This document shows positions 46,711-57,480 of a stretch of 64,000 nucleotides of DNA, one piece after another. The notes beneath the pieces are model-generated. The model made no database searches. It was not told the DNA's origin and saw only the letters and a list, made by a program, of their open reading frames with translations. The position numbers were made by a program, and so were the translations under genes. The stretch is from assembly GCA_036417435.1 (NCBI GenBank), contig CM070903.1, positions 94,199,001 through 94,263,000 of the forward strand. Direction: 5' to 3'. Numbering within the stretch: the first letter of the stretch is position 1; every line of letters starts with the position of its first letter. This DNA comes from Inia geoffrensis. Its lineage: Eukaryota > Chordata > Mammalia > Artiodactyla > Iniidae.

Positions 46711-47265
46711 TATTACCCTTGCTAGTAGAGAAACTCAGATGGAAAATCTAAAGGTCTCGAATATTCAGAATATATTTGCATAGAAATACGAGTAAAACAT
46801 TTAGTTTTGTTGTGTTTTTTCCTTAGTGGATTTAACTTCCCAATAATGTGTAGTATAATGAAAGTTTTGGGGTTTTTTTCCCCTGGAGCTGAAACAGGAT
46901 TAAAAGATCATCTACCTCTATCGTCTCAAATATTTTTGGTCATTCCTAAGGAAATGATCACTACAAATGAACACTAGCTCTGCTTATTAAGGAGGTAGAC
47001 TTCTGATAAGTCTTGATAAGTAGTCTAGAATTCACTGTACATTCCTACTAAACTGTGCTTTCATGTCACATGGTCCCAAAGCCTATTTATAATGCAAGAG
47101 GAAAAATAAGTGATGTTTGGATCATTTGAATAGGGGGGCATTGAAACTTATCTTCAAACAAATTATCACAGATACTTTGCAACATGCAAAAAAAAATATT
47201 TAAACTGTGGGTCTTCAGTTTAATGCATGTGTACCGCTTGAGACAGTTTATTTTAAAATAAAGAT
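46711..47265. other. Unique sequence
   Basis: No gene or repeat confidently recognised. Confidence 0.4.
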
Positions 47266-47378
47266 TTCTGGTTACTATATTCAGAAATTCTGATTTAATA
47301 GGTCTGATTTATGACTCAGAGATTGACCCTTTTTAGAAGCACCCCAAAATCCACAACCACAGTTTGAGAAAACTCTCC
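47266..47378 (+). mobile_element. MER5A-like hAT-Charlie MITE remnant
   Basis: CAGAAATTCTGATTTAATAGG, GACTCAGAGATTGACCC and CCACAACCACAGTTTGAGAA recall the right half of MER5A. The left terminus is not clear. Confidence 0.55.
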
Positions 47379-47380
47379 TA

Positions 47381-47521
47381 TAGGGAGGGTGGGAGGGAGA
47401 CGCAAGAGGGAGGAAATATGGGGATATATGTATAGGTATAGCTGACTCACTTTGTTATACACAGAAACTAATATACCATTGTAAAGCAATTATACTCCAA
47501 TAAAGATGTTAAATAAATAAT
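47381..47521 (+). mobile_element. Very short L1 3' insertion with target-site duplications
   Basis: GGGAGGGAGACGCAAGAGGG, ACTCACTTTGTTATACACAG, GTAAAGCAATTATACTCC and AATAAAGATGTTAAATAAAT are the cetartiodactyl L1 3' terminus, here only about 141 bp long. A perfect AGAAAACTCTCCTA flanks it at 47367-47380 and 47522-47535. It is a severely 5'-truncated but otherwise normal target-primed insertion. Confidence 0.95.
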
Positions 47522-47535
47522 AGAAAACTCTCCTA

Positions 47536-48062
47536 GACCACAGAAAGGTCTATGTCCCCAGCATAGTGTCAGTATTTTGAGGAAAGTTCAAAATCAACCA
47601 TATGAGGTTATTTGTGAGACAGTGACAAAATATGCTCACTTTCCCATATCTTTCTGACAGTGCTAATAACACCATCCAATAGGATGCCTTCTCCCAGAAA
47701 AGAGATGTAAATTCTTCTGAAAGCAGTTATACTATAAGCAATTAGTGAGATTTCTTCATTCCTTTACATGAATTAATTAGTGTGTAACTAAGTGGCCTGG
47801 AGAACCAAATAATGGGCATTAGTGTGTAACTAATGATCTGAGGAACGAGATAATAGGCTGGTCAGTTTTGTGAGGAAAATGTAAAAAGAAGATGGTCAGG
47901 AGCTAAGTCAGGCAAGAAGGTACTCAGAAGGAAGTGGTTTAGGTGAAACAAGAGATCAGAATGGGTACATTTACTAAGGGAATTAAGTCCAGGACGGACT
48001 AAAAGAAAGTAAAACCAGATATAATAAGACAGTTTTGTTATTTCCTGGTTGTCTAGTACAAG
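47536..48062. other. Unique sequence with a diverged tandem pair
   Basis: ATTAGTGTGTAACTA at 47776 recurs at 47818. The two units of about 42 bp (47776-47817 and 47818-47858) have diverged. Nothing else is recognised. Confidence 0.6.
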
Positions 48063-48265
48063 CCTTAATAAAACAAACTTACTTATCCATCCATTCATCC
48101 ATTCATTTACATTCATAGACTCTATAAATACCCAGTGAGTGCCATGGAACTGGGCCTAGAATAGTGCCTTGCTTTGGGAAAAAAATGGTCAATGGGTCTT
48201 AAAGACACGATGGCCCTGTCCCCATGAAATTTCCATGCCAGCCTGGTCTATCCTGGGGACATAGA
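48063..48265 (-). mobile_element. L2 3' region, antisense
   Basis: TCCATCCATTCATCCATTCA, CCCAGTGAGTGCCATGGAAC and GGCCCTGTCCCCATGAAATTTCC are the reverse complement of the L2 3' end. Confidence 0.75.
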
Positions 48266-48725
48266 AAATGATAGTGGTGTGAAAAGTGGATCTCATTACA
48301 TAAATTACTTTCAACTGTGGCTCAGCAATTAGGAAATTATTTTATATTAGTGGTTCAATAAAAGTTTTTCACATTCAGTTCACCAATTGTAATACTTACA
48401 TATTGTACAATAATGGTAAAATTTCAGGTATTTTTATAAGCATTTTTTGGTGATTATTAAAAAAATGTTCTTTAAAAAATCTTACATTTTACCACTTATT
48501 TTAGAAACAATTTGCATCAGAGAGCCACATACTGAATGGGATCACACAGGCAGGTGATGCATGTATCGGCCTAGTCAGGATATTCATTGATTTGAATCTA
48601 CCACGTGAGGATCATATCTACGTGCATTTTCTAGTAAGGGTCATAGATTTTTACAGTTGGGAGGAACTTTTAGAAATAGATTGTATGCCTCCCTCTATTC
48701 TGAGTTGTGTAATTTGTGGTCTAGA
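48266..48725. other. Unique AT-rich sequence
   Basis: Nothing recognised. Confidence 0.4.
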
Positions 48726-48952
48726 GCAGTGTTTTACAAACTGAGACCCATTCATGGATAGTGAAATCAATTTAGTGATTCGTGACCAGCATCTCTTCTT
48801 AATGAAATAGAATAGAAAATAGAGTCCATTGTCTGTTACAAATGGTATTATTCTGTGAAACTTTTTTTTCAATTTTTAACATACTGTGTATACTGTATGG
48901 AAAATGCGCTGCTTACTAAGGATCATACCCTAAACACTTTGGGAGCCACTGG
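48726..48952. mobile_element. hAT (Charlie-like) DNA transposon remnant
   Basis: The left end GCAGTGTTTTACAAACTGAG and the right end CACTTTGGGAGCCACTG are degenerate inverted repeats of the Charlie CAGTGGTTCTCAAAC type. The interior AGTGAAATCAATTTAGTGATTCGTGACCAGC is typical of a mammalian MER element. Confidence 0.75.
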
Positions 48953-50334
48953 TTAGGAGCCGTTACACAGCAAGCTGGGACCAAGACCTCTAGTTTCCTA
49001 CTTCTTATGCACTCCCAATTTTATCTGGCAGGATAAACCTTTCTTTGTGAAAATGGAAATGAGCAATATCAAGTGAATGCACTTCCCTTAAGAGATTTTA
49101 ACAGCTTAAAAATGAAAACTATTTGACTTGATTCTTTTCCACAAATTTCTCAACCATAAAGTCTGGCAGGAGAGAAAATAAACAGAACCATTTCAGACCA
49201 GATCACATCAAATTCTATTAAAACCAGAGTTCACTCGCAATGTCCACTAAACCTCAGGATTGCCACGGCATCATCATATCGAATGTCTAGCTGAAGTTTC
49301 TTTTATTAGATGTTTCTTAAATGAACTTCTCATGACAATGCAGTGCAAGGATGGGCTTAGCAGTTGTTAAAAGCCATCTGCTAAGGCGGAGTCACTTAAT
49401 AAAAAGTAGCTTGTAATGGTTGCTGGAGGCGCAATCAAATACTAGAAATGAATTCAGGTCCTGGGATCAAAGGCACAGTTTCACTGATTTATGTGTCAGG
49501 ATAGACGTTCTGAGGCAGTTCCCTCCCCTCAGTGCCTTCAATGTGTTTCAATTGCTATGATATCTTCATAAAGATACATGGTAATTATTCACCTTGGAAC
49601 AGTAGGCAATAAATGAGTAGAGACGAAGGGAAAAATTAAAAGGCCAACTTATCAAATAATGATCTAAGCTACATTATACTTCACCCTGATTGCAGTGTTC
49701 TCTCTTGGACTTCAGGATACATTTGGCTCCCAGCAACATTAAAGCTCATTATAATCATCATTAAAATAACACTGTTTTTAAGCCAGCAGGAGTTGGGTGC
49801 CTTACTGAAGCTGTGCGTTCAGCCCCCAGGAAGAAGGAGAATCAGGCAGTGCATCAAGTGACCCCTTGGGATAAATCTGAATGGGCTCTGATGAGCTCCA
49901 AAGGTGTGAGATTTGAGGTTCTCTGGAGGTAAAGACCGCGCTGCCTCTTGCTTCCTATATATTAGTAGTGCTTAGGCTGCTGTAAGAGAGACTGGAGTTT
50001 AAATGAGTCACTTACTTATACATTATATAAATGATACTTTACCTGAAATGCAAACATTATGTATATATGGTATATATTATACATAAATAAAAAATTATCC
50101 TACTGGCAAGCACTCATGTTTAGGTAAAATGAATATATCTAAAAAATTTGTGACCCATCTTTCCAGTAAATGAGATATTTTAGTTAAATTCAGAAATTAA
50201 AAATGTCTATAACGATTAATTCCTTTAAATCCCTTTTCTAAAACTTCAAATTCATTTTCTCAACCAGCTCTTGTATATAGTCAATTTTGACAGGAAACCA
50301 ATAAAGTTGTAGACTCAATTTTGTTTTGTAAAAT
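48953..50334. other. Unique sequence, possible conserved noncoding DNA
   Basis: About 1.4 kb largely free of recognisable repeats. Around 49680-49860, TAAT/ATTA-rich text (CATTATAATCATCATTAAAA) alternates with moderately GC-rich text. No exon is seen. Confidence 0.4.
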
Positions 50335-50345
50335 AACTCAAAGTG

Positions 50346-50548
50346 GGGCTTCCCTAGTGTCGCAGTGGTTGAGAGTCCGCTTGCCAATGCAAGGGACACG
50401 GGTTCGTGCCCCGGTCCAGGAAGATACCACATGCCACTGAGCGGCTGGACCCGTGAGCCATGGCCGCTAAGCCTGCGCGTCCGGAGCCTGTGCCCCACAA
50501 CGGGAGAGGCCACAACAGTGAGAGGCCCACGTATCGCAAAAAAAAAAA
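50346..50548 (+). mobile_element. CHR-type SINE
   Basis: A plus-strand SINE starting GGGCTTCCCTAGTGTCGCAG, with box B-like GGTTCGTGCCCC at 50400-50411 and an A-tail at about 50538-50549. The flanking duplication is short and imperfect (ACTCAAAG before, CCTCAAAG after). Confidence 0.95.
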
Positions 50549-50556
50549 ACCCTCAA

Positions 50557-51103
50557 AGCTTTTTATATTAATGGTAGAATTGTTTTATGAATATCTCTAG
50601 CTATTGTAAACATGTTTATTAGGGATTTTAAAAATCCTCCAAATAATTTAAAATACAACTCTCTGCTGTCTTATTTAATTTTTTTTGTTCAGCAAGAGTT
50701 GAAAAAATTCATTAACTCTAAATAAAGAAAAAAATAAGTCTGAAACCCTGTTTTCTTATTGTTATGACATAAAAGACAGTGTGAACAGAACAGGATTTCA
50801 TTTTTTCATTTAACTATCAACCAATGCACTGTGTGGAATAGTTTATATATTTTTGACCAATAAACTTTCTAACTATAAAAACAATGGATGCTACTTATCT
50901 AAGTAATTTAATTTTTCCCATCAATGCAGTATCAGAAAGCATAATAAGGCTTCTATATACTGGCCAATGGATAGAAAATGAGGATAAAACTGAAGTCAAG
51001 TTTGTTTGTAATAAAAAGGATGTAAAACCTTTCTCCTCTCACAGAGAAATAGTCCCTTTTTTGCTACCTTTATTCTGTAATAGCACAAAATCAGACCCTC
51101 AAA
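50557..51103. other. Unique AT-rich sequence
   Basis: No gene or repeat recognised between the two SINEs. The frame that opens at 50884 runs into the next SINE and is probably not a gene. Confidence 0.4.
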
Positions 51104-51116
51104 TGTTAAAGCTCTT

Positions 51117-51329
51117 GGGCTTCCCTGGTGGCGCGGTGGTAGAGAGTCCTCCTGCCGATGCAGGGGACATGGGTTCGTGCCCCGGTCCGGGAAGATCCCA
51201 CATGCCGCGGAGGGGCTGGGCCCGTGAGCCATGGCCGCTGAGCCTGCGCGTCTGGAGCCTGTGCTCTGCAATGGGAGAGGCCACAGCAGTGAGAGGCCCA
51301 CATAACGCAAAAAAAAAAAAAAAAAAAAA
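51117..51329 (+). mobile_element. CHR-type SINE
   Basis: A plus-strand SINE with head GGGCTTCCCTGGTGGCGCGG, box B-like GGTTCGTGCCCC and a long A-tail (about 51309-51329). The perfect target-site duplication TGTTAAAGCTCTT lies at 51104-51116 and 51331-51343. Confidence 0.97.
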
Positions 51330-51343
51330 TTGTTAAAGCTCTT

Positions 51344-51700
51344 TAATAAGTGAGATGAATCACACCAAGAAAATTGTTTGTCACTTATGAAATAAGAAAA
51401 AAGAAGTGGCATATTTATTTTGCCTCTTCTTCTCTTGGTATTGGAACCACGGACCTAATAAATTTCAAGCAGAAATGGTCTAGATGATAGTTGTGGAATG
51501 CTTATACTGAGGCCATCAAACATGGATATTATAAGTTCTTATTGGGCAAAACAAATTACAAGGTCCAGATTTATACTTAGGGGATAAAGTGAAAATGGGT
51601 ATGGAATAATCATTTGAGGAAAGGTCTGTATTCATATTTAAAGAAGTGAGGAAACATCAAGTTCCCTTGATTCCACCTGAGTAAAATCCATCCAGTTATC
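51344..51700. other. Unique sequence
   Basis: Nothing recognised. Confidence 0.4.
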
Positions 51701-52308
51701 CCTCTCCCCACTGTTGGGCCCTTTCGGGGGCTACTCTGACCTCGTGACTGGATTTTAGGAAGTGCCTCCAAAGGGGTTGCCTTGCCAGAGACCTCCTTCC
51801 TTCCATCTTCTATGCTGTACCAAAGGGAAGCAAAGAGTCGTCTTCCACAGCTTCCTTCTCACCATGTGATTATTCTGAGGAATCCCTGGCGGTCTAACCT
51901 CCTTGACACCTATAACAAAACCCTTCTGATCTTATCCCTGCTCACTTTTCTTCTTCTATCAACTGTTCCGCTCTCCTCAGCGTACTCGCACATTTTTCTC
52001 CAGCAATACTAGACAACTTGAATTTTCCCAAAGTATCCTGGGCACATGCAGTGCCCTCAACTTTTGATACCCTTCCCACTCTCTTCTCAGGTCAAATCTC
52101 ATTTTCTTAGAATCCAGTTCACAGATCACATTCTCCAGAAAGGCATCCTTCATTCCTTAAAATTCCTTAAAATCTCATTACTCATTATGAGCAGCAACCT
52201 ATACATACTTCTATCTGCTGCAGAATAATTACCATACCATATTACAGAAGTCTATTTACTCTTCAGTGTCTTCCAATTGACTTGCAATCTGCTTGAGACC
52301 AAGAACAA
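51701..52308 (+). mobile_element. L2 LINE 3' region, sense, diverged
   Basis: CTTGACACCTATAACAAAAC, CTTCTCAGGTCAAATCTC, CCAGAAAGGCATCCTTCATTC and TTCCAATTGACTTGCAATCTGC follow the L2 order but are badly diverged. A short L1 interrupts it downstream. Confidence 0.6.
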
Positions 52309-52553
52309 GGGGTAGGGGGAGGCAAAAATTGGGAGACTGGGATTGACATATACACACTACTATACATAAAATAGATAAATATTAAGGACAGACTGTATAG
52401 CACAGAGAACTCTACTCAATACTCTGTAATGGCTTGTATGCGAAAAGAGACTAAAAAAGAGTGGATATATGTACATGTATAACTGATTCACTATGCTGTA
52501 CACCTGAAACTAACACAACATTGTAAATCAACTAGACTCTAATAGAAAGAAAA
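52309..52553 (+). mobile_element. L1 3' end insertion, 5'-truncated
   Basis: GGACAGACTGTATAGCACAG, CTACTCAATACTCTGTAATG, AAAAAGAGTGGATATATG, CTGTACACCTGAAACTAACAC and GTAAATCAACTAGACTCTAAT are the cetartiodactyl L1 3' UTR. The probable target-site duplication AAGAACAA lies at about 52301-52308 and 52554-52561. Confidence 0.9.
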
Positions 52554-52614
52554 AAGAACAACACCTTTCTGATCACTGTCCCTCCTAGCCCAAGGATTAA
52601 TATAATAAGTTACA

Positions 52615-52800
52615 ATTAGGGCATGCAAATGTGGCATCAAGCACAGTTCTAAGCCCTTTATGTGCATTAGTCCAATAAATCTCACAACAACCTCTGTGAT
52701 AGACGTATCATTGTCCCTTTTTTTCAGATGAGGAAATCAAGAATTGGAGAGGTCAACCAGGGTTGTAGCTATGAGTGATGGAAATGAATTTTGAACACTA
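52615..52800 (-). mobile_element. MIR SINE, antisense
   Basis: GCACAGTTCTAAGCCCTTTATG, CAATAAATCTCACAACAACC, TCAGATGAGGAAATCAAG and GAGAGGTCAACCAGGG are a clear antisense MIR. Confidence 0.9.
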
Positions 52801-53344
52801 TGTCATTTGCCCCCAGAACCCATTTTCTTAAATGCCATTTTTTAAAAAGTACTTAACAAAGACTCTATAAATGGATGAGTAAAAGTTTATATCCTTAGAG
52901 TTATCAACACTTGCATTTCCACTTTCAAGACATTCTCAGATGAGCTGATGATATAACACAAAAAACTGAATGTTTTCAAAACATTGTTATAACCAATTAT
53001 TACAACTAATGTAACATTGTAATTTGAATCTTAACAAGTTAATATCCTTAAAAGATATTATTTTCTAATAACACAGAGTTATAAATATATTCCCATTATT
53101 CTTTGCCTTCAAACATTCATCCCTCTTTTCCTTAGTTTATTTGTCTCTTCATATTTCTCTTTTATCTTTGTATCCTGGACCACCTCTAACTTGGTTGGAG
53201 GGAGCAAAACATAAAAAGCATTAACTCTTTAGGAATAAAGCCATAAAATATCACTGAAACATTGTTATAATATCTAACGAGTGCATATGTAGCCTGGTTA
53301 ATGGAAAGTAAGCTAAAGAACATAATCACGTCCATAATATCTAC
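52801..53344. other. Unique AT-rich sequence
   Basis: Nothing recognised. Confidence 0.4.
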
Positions 53345-53785
53345 TGCTAATAATAGTTAACATCTATTGAGTACAAATAGGTGTAAGGCAGCATTCTAAA
53401 CACTTTGCATATTTATCCTACTTAATTCCCACAAGAACCCTCTACTATCATTAATCCCATCTTAAAGACAAAGAGGGGCTTCCCTGGTGGCGCAGTGGTT
53501 GAGAGTCCGCCTGCCGATGCAGGGGATACGGGTTCGTGCCCCGGTTCGGGAAGATCCCACATGCCGCGGAGCGGCTGGGCCCGTGAGCCATGGCCGCTGA
53601 GCCTGCGCGTCCGGAGCCTGTGCTCCGCAACGGGAGAGGCCACAACAGTGAGAGGCCCGCATACCGCAAAAAAAAAAAAAGACAAAGAGTACAGAAAGGT
53701 CAAATAATTATCCAAAGTCAGTCATATAGTAAGTGGTGAAGTTGGAATTCAAAGCCAGGTAATCTGGCCATATATTATAGGATTA
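53345..53785 (-). mobile_element. MIR SINE, antisense, split by a CHR SINE
   Basis: The left half reads GCAGCATTCTAAACACTTTGC and TTAATTCCCACAAGAACCC, up to CATCTTAAAGACAAAGAG. The right half resumes TACAGAAAGGTCAAATAATTATCC, then CATATAGTAAGTGGTGAAGTTGG and TCAAAGCCAGGTAATCTGGCC. Removing the SINE at 53476-53677 and one duplicated target copy restores a continuous MIR. Confidence 0.92.
53476..53677 (+). mobile_element. CHR-type SINE nested in MIR
   Basis: A near-intact plus-strand SINE with head GGGCTTCCCTGGTGGCGCAG and box B-like GGTTCGTGCCCC. The target-site duplication AAAGACAAAGAG lies at 53464-53475 and 53678-53689. It resembles the 17801 copy closely by eye, so it looks young. Confidence 0.97.
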
Positions 53786-54650
53786 TTATAATTTTGAAAA
53801 TGGAAATAATTTACAGTTTTTCCCAAAAAGGAGGGCAATTTTCAGTGTCCTAAGCATCATATTTGAACATATAAAGTTAACATTTGTGCCATCCTTTTCC
53901 TTCCTTTAACTGTTCATATCTTACACTGTACTAACTCATTATCACTTTGCTCCCCACAGATAAAGAAAAAATAAAGTTGATTTTTGAACAAATGAGAACT
54001 AAGTTATGAAGCCATGTGTCTCTGTAATTTGTAAACTGCAAGATGGTAATATTTTATTGAGTAAAGAGAACACTAATAAAGTATCCATTTTCTTACGTTT
54101 TGCTTATTTGGGACCTAGCCTCTGTTCTTTATTCTGATTCCACATTATCACAGAGTTCTCAGTGATACTGTGACAGCTATTTTTTGGAAAGCCTCATTTA
54201 AGCCTCCATCTGAATCAATACAAAGAGAGGATATTTTGATGTCTGCCTAGAATTATGAAAATGCAATCTTGTTTAAAGTAATAGTTCATTTGAAATCACA
54301 AGCTAATTACATTGCTTGATGAACAGTCTCTTAGAATGTACATTTGCCTCTTTGTCTTTGGGCTTATCATTGACTCTATCCTGGCTGCTGCTGCATAGGT
54401 CTCTCACTGTCTCTTTCTCCATGTCTGTCTGTCTCTCCTTCTCATGTTTTCTTGCTGTTTTGCATTTCTCTCCACGCTTGTCAGTCTGTTTTGAAGTGTT
54501 GAAATTAATCTGTTACTTAACATATAGCACATTGCTCATCATAACTTTAAAACTTTGAATTTTAATACCTCAAGTTTAAAAAAAAAGTCATTCATTTATT
54601 TATAAGGCTTTGTTTAGTCCTTACTTGTAGGGTTGGTGGTATTTAATAAT
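53786..54650. other. Unique AT-rich sequence
   Basis: No gene or confident repeat is recognised. A frame at 54316-54558 encodes a hydrophobic peptide from pyrimidine-rich DNA and is not supported as a gene. Confidence 0.4.
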
Positions 54651-54654
54651 TAGT

Positions 54655-54930
54655 AATATTAATGATAGCAATAATAGCTGCTATTTATGGAGAACTCACT
54701 ATGGGCTAGGCAGGATTTAGTCTAAGCATTTCCCATGTATTAATTCATTTGATATTAATGAGGCTCCTAGGAACTGAATTCTATTATCCTCATTTTATAG
54801 TAAGAAACTTGAGCTTCAACAAAGTAAAGTAACTTGCTTGAGGTCACACAAGTAGCAAGTGGTGGAGCCAGGTTCTTAACCCAGACAGCCTTGTACAGAG
54901 TCCAAATCTTAGCCGCTACGCTAAAATGAG
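54655..54930 (-). mobile_element. MIR SINE, antisense, nearly full length
   Basis: ATAGCTGCTATTTATGGAG, GGGCTAGGCAGGATTTAG, CATTTTATAGTAAGAAACTTGAGC, TTGCTTGAGGTCACACAAGTAGC and GGTGGAGCCAGGTTCTTAACC run in the antisense MIR order over about 270 bp. Confidence 0.92.
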
Positions 54931-54989
54931 TAGACAAGCTTAGTGATTCAGAATCTTAAGTGTAGCTAGCTTAATCATAGCTAATAAAG

Positions 54990-55130
54990 AGTGGCTAGCT
55001 TAGGCTTGAAATTCAACAAACATGGGTGTGAATCCCCCTTCTTACTAGCTATGTGTTCCTGGGCAAGCAACTCACCCTCTCTAAATTTCAGTGTCCTCAG
55101 ATGGAAATCCACTAAAAACAAAACAATCAC
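54990..55130 (+). mobile_element. MIR SINE 5' half, sense
   Basis: GGGTGTGAATCCCCCTTC, TTACTAGCTATGTGTTCC and TGGGCAAGCAACTCACCCTC are the tRNA-derived half of MIR. It lies head-to-head with the preceding antisense MIR. Confidence 0.85.
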
Positions 55131-56369
55131 TATCATATACTACATGCCTTATAAATTATTATTAGGCACAGCCATAGAAGAATGTACAGCACTTCCTGAT
55201 CTACATTCCGTTCACTTTTTAAAGCTGCTTAAAAGCAGGAACCAAATAATACACCATGGCTCTTGACAAATGTCAGATTCAAAAGTAAAATGACCTGTAT
55301 TGCTCTGTGCCCTCACAGTTTTCTATTGCTCACTCTCTGACCCACTTAGTGTAGTGAGCCGTGATCTCTGTGCCACTCCAAACCTGGAACAAGTATTGTC
55401 CCTGCTCTGGGAAATGTAAAGGGCTGTTGATCAATCTGTCAGGTGGCATCCAGGCAGCCTCACTGCCAGTCAGGTTCTAGGCCCTAACCTTACCTCCTTA
55501 GGTAGCTGGGCTCCCATTTCATGGGGACTTGGCAACACCTTGGCGAGCCAATTCCCGTAACAAGCATAAGCAGCCACCATACTTACTGGGTACCCCTAAG
55601 AGCAGGTAAAAGATAAGAATGATGGAGACACATCCCCTGGCAAAAGGACAAGTCCCTTCAGCCTCCATTTTTTTTTTTTTTAACCCTTTGGTTGACCTGA
55701 ACCTAGTAATATAAAAATTATGAGCCTTGGTGCCTTCATATGTTAGCAAAGAAAACAGACATGCAGTAAGTGGTAACTTTAACAGTTTCTGTTTCATTGG
55801 GGGACTTCTTTTCTTTATGCTCCATGTTTTGACTTAAGAGATTGCCTTTTACCTCCCTGACTTGAAAAGCAAGTTACACACTGATTTTTCTCCCTCGTCA
55901 CCAGAAACAAACTAATAAGCCCATTGTTGGTTCTAAGCCAGAAAACATCTAAATTGGGATATCTGTGAAATAGTACCCTGAATCACTTAAATCTTAACAG
56001 ATAGCCCGAATGAGCTCAATAATACCAAATATCCATCAGAAAATCAATACTATTATTCCATCCACAAATGTCTGCATCTCTTGATTTTGTGTTTTTCCTG
56101 TTTCCTCAATTTAGAATATGGCAATCTATGGACCTTCTTATCTGCATTGGTAAATACAGAATATTAAATATGTATAATAAGTGAGAATCTGAGTTCTGGA
56201 GTCTCAAACTCAGAGCCCATGAGAGTGTTTAGTTTCACTGGCACAACACTTTAAAAGAGCTCTAACGGATGCCTTTAGGAGATGTATGCACTCCCAGGTC
56301 ACCACAGGAACCATGAGTTCCTCTTTTCTTATAGACTACCCGATCTACTCTCTCATAGTACTTGACTGT
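55131..56369. other. Unique sequence, no gene
   Basis: A T run lies at about 55668-55681. The part from 55300 to 55620 is a little more GC-rich but is not recognised as a repeat or exon. Confidence 0.4.
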
Positions 56370-56482
56370 TTTTTTTTTTAATTAATTTATTTTTTATTAT
56401 TTAAATTTTTATTAGAGTATAGTTGATTTACAACGTTGTGTTAGTTTCAGGTGTACAGCAAGTAAATCAGTTATACATGCTT
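56370..56482 (-). mobile_element. L1 3' end fragment, antisense
   Basis: A T run, then AGAGTATAGTTGATTTACAAC, GTTGTGTTAGTTTCAGGTG and TACAGCAAGTAAATCAGTTA, is the reverse complement of the cetartiodactyl L1 3' terminus. Confidence 0.9.
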
Positions 56483-57325
56483 TGGAGTTTGCTAAGCCTG
56501 AATTAGATGCCTCTAAAAGTATGTAGTACCTCTAAACTGTCTCAGGTATGAAGGGACTTCACTGTGAAAAGATCCTCAGTTAACAAAAAATTTATAGATA
56601 CAATTAAAAATGCAATTATTAAGCTTTCATTAATTTAACAAAAGCCCCACTATCAGAGACACTGCACTCATGCACTGTGAGGCATTCAGTGGTCATTGCA
56701 GACATAGACTTAGTATTCTACGTAAACCAAGCTTTAGAAAATTAAATCATCTTTAAGCAATATGACTTGTTTTTAGTCTCAGTAGGTAACAAGTGGAAAT
56801 AATTCAGAAACATAGCATTTAAAACTAGGTTTGGGTACTTAAATGCTGAAAAATTAGACTGTGCTAGACAGTCAAGTAAGAAAGAAAAGCATGAATCCTG
56901 GGAAATCAATGCAGAGATTTTTTGTTGTTGTGAGTGTGAGTAGGAATACAGCAAATAGAGTATTGTTAAATGAAATGTTAAACATCACAGCAGTGAGATT
57001 CCAGAACCTATAGGATTCCAAAGAAGTCAACAAGGGTACCTTGTTGTTCCTTTTCTATTTTATGTAAGGCTAATATTTTCTACTGTATCTTTTCATATGT
57101 TCATTTAAATTTTCTTACAGTGTCAGATTAAATATATATTCATTCATTAAATGTTTGAAAATCCATAATTAGTTGTGTCTGCTGAATGTCAAATTTAATG
57201 AAAGATATGTCCATCACCAGTTTGGCATGGCATAAAAGCAAAAGTAATGTTAGGTAGACAAATATTGAAATTTCAACATATAAGTACTGCATTAGGTATT
57301 TATACCTTTAAAGTCTATCAATGGC
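56483..57325. other. Unique AT-rich sequence
   Basis: Nothing recognised. Confidence 0.4.
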
Positions 57326-57329
57326 TTTA

Positions 57330-57480
57330 GTTTTAAAAATATTACAAAGGTACTGAAAGCACAAAATATTAGAAATATAGACTCCACCCCCAAGGAAACC
57401 ATTGTTAACAATTTGATGCATATGCTTTTAATGTTTCTTATGCTTTTTTAGATATATACTTCTACACAGTGTACAGGATA
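57330..57480 (-). mobile_element. Possible L1M 3' fragment, antisense
   Basis: GGAAACCATTGTTAACAATTTG followed by ATGCATATGCTTTTAATGTTTC recalls the reverse complement of the old L1M 3' UTR. It is highly diverged and the boundaries are approximate. Confidence 0.45.
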
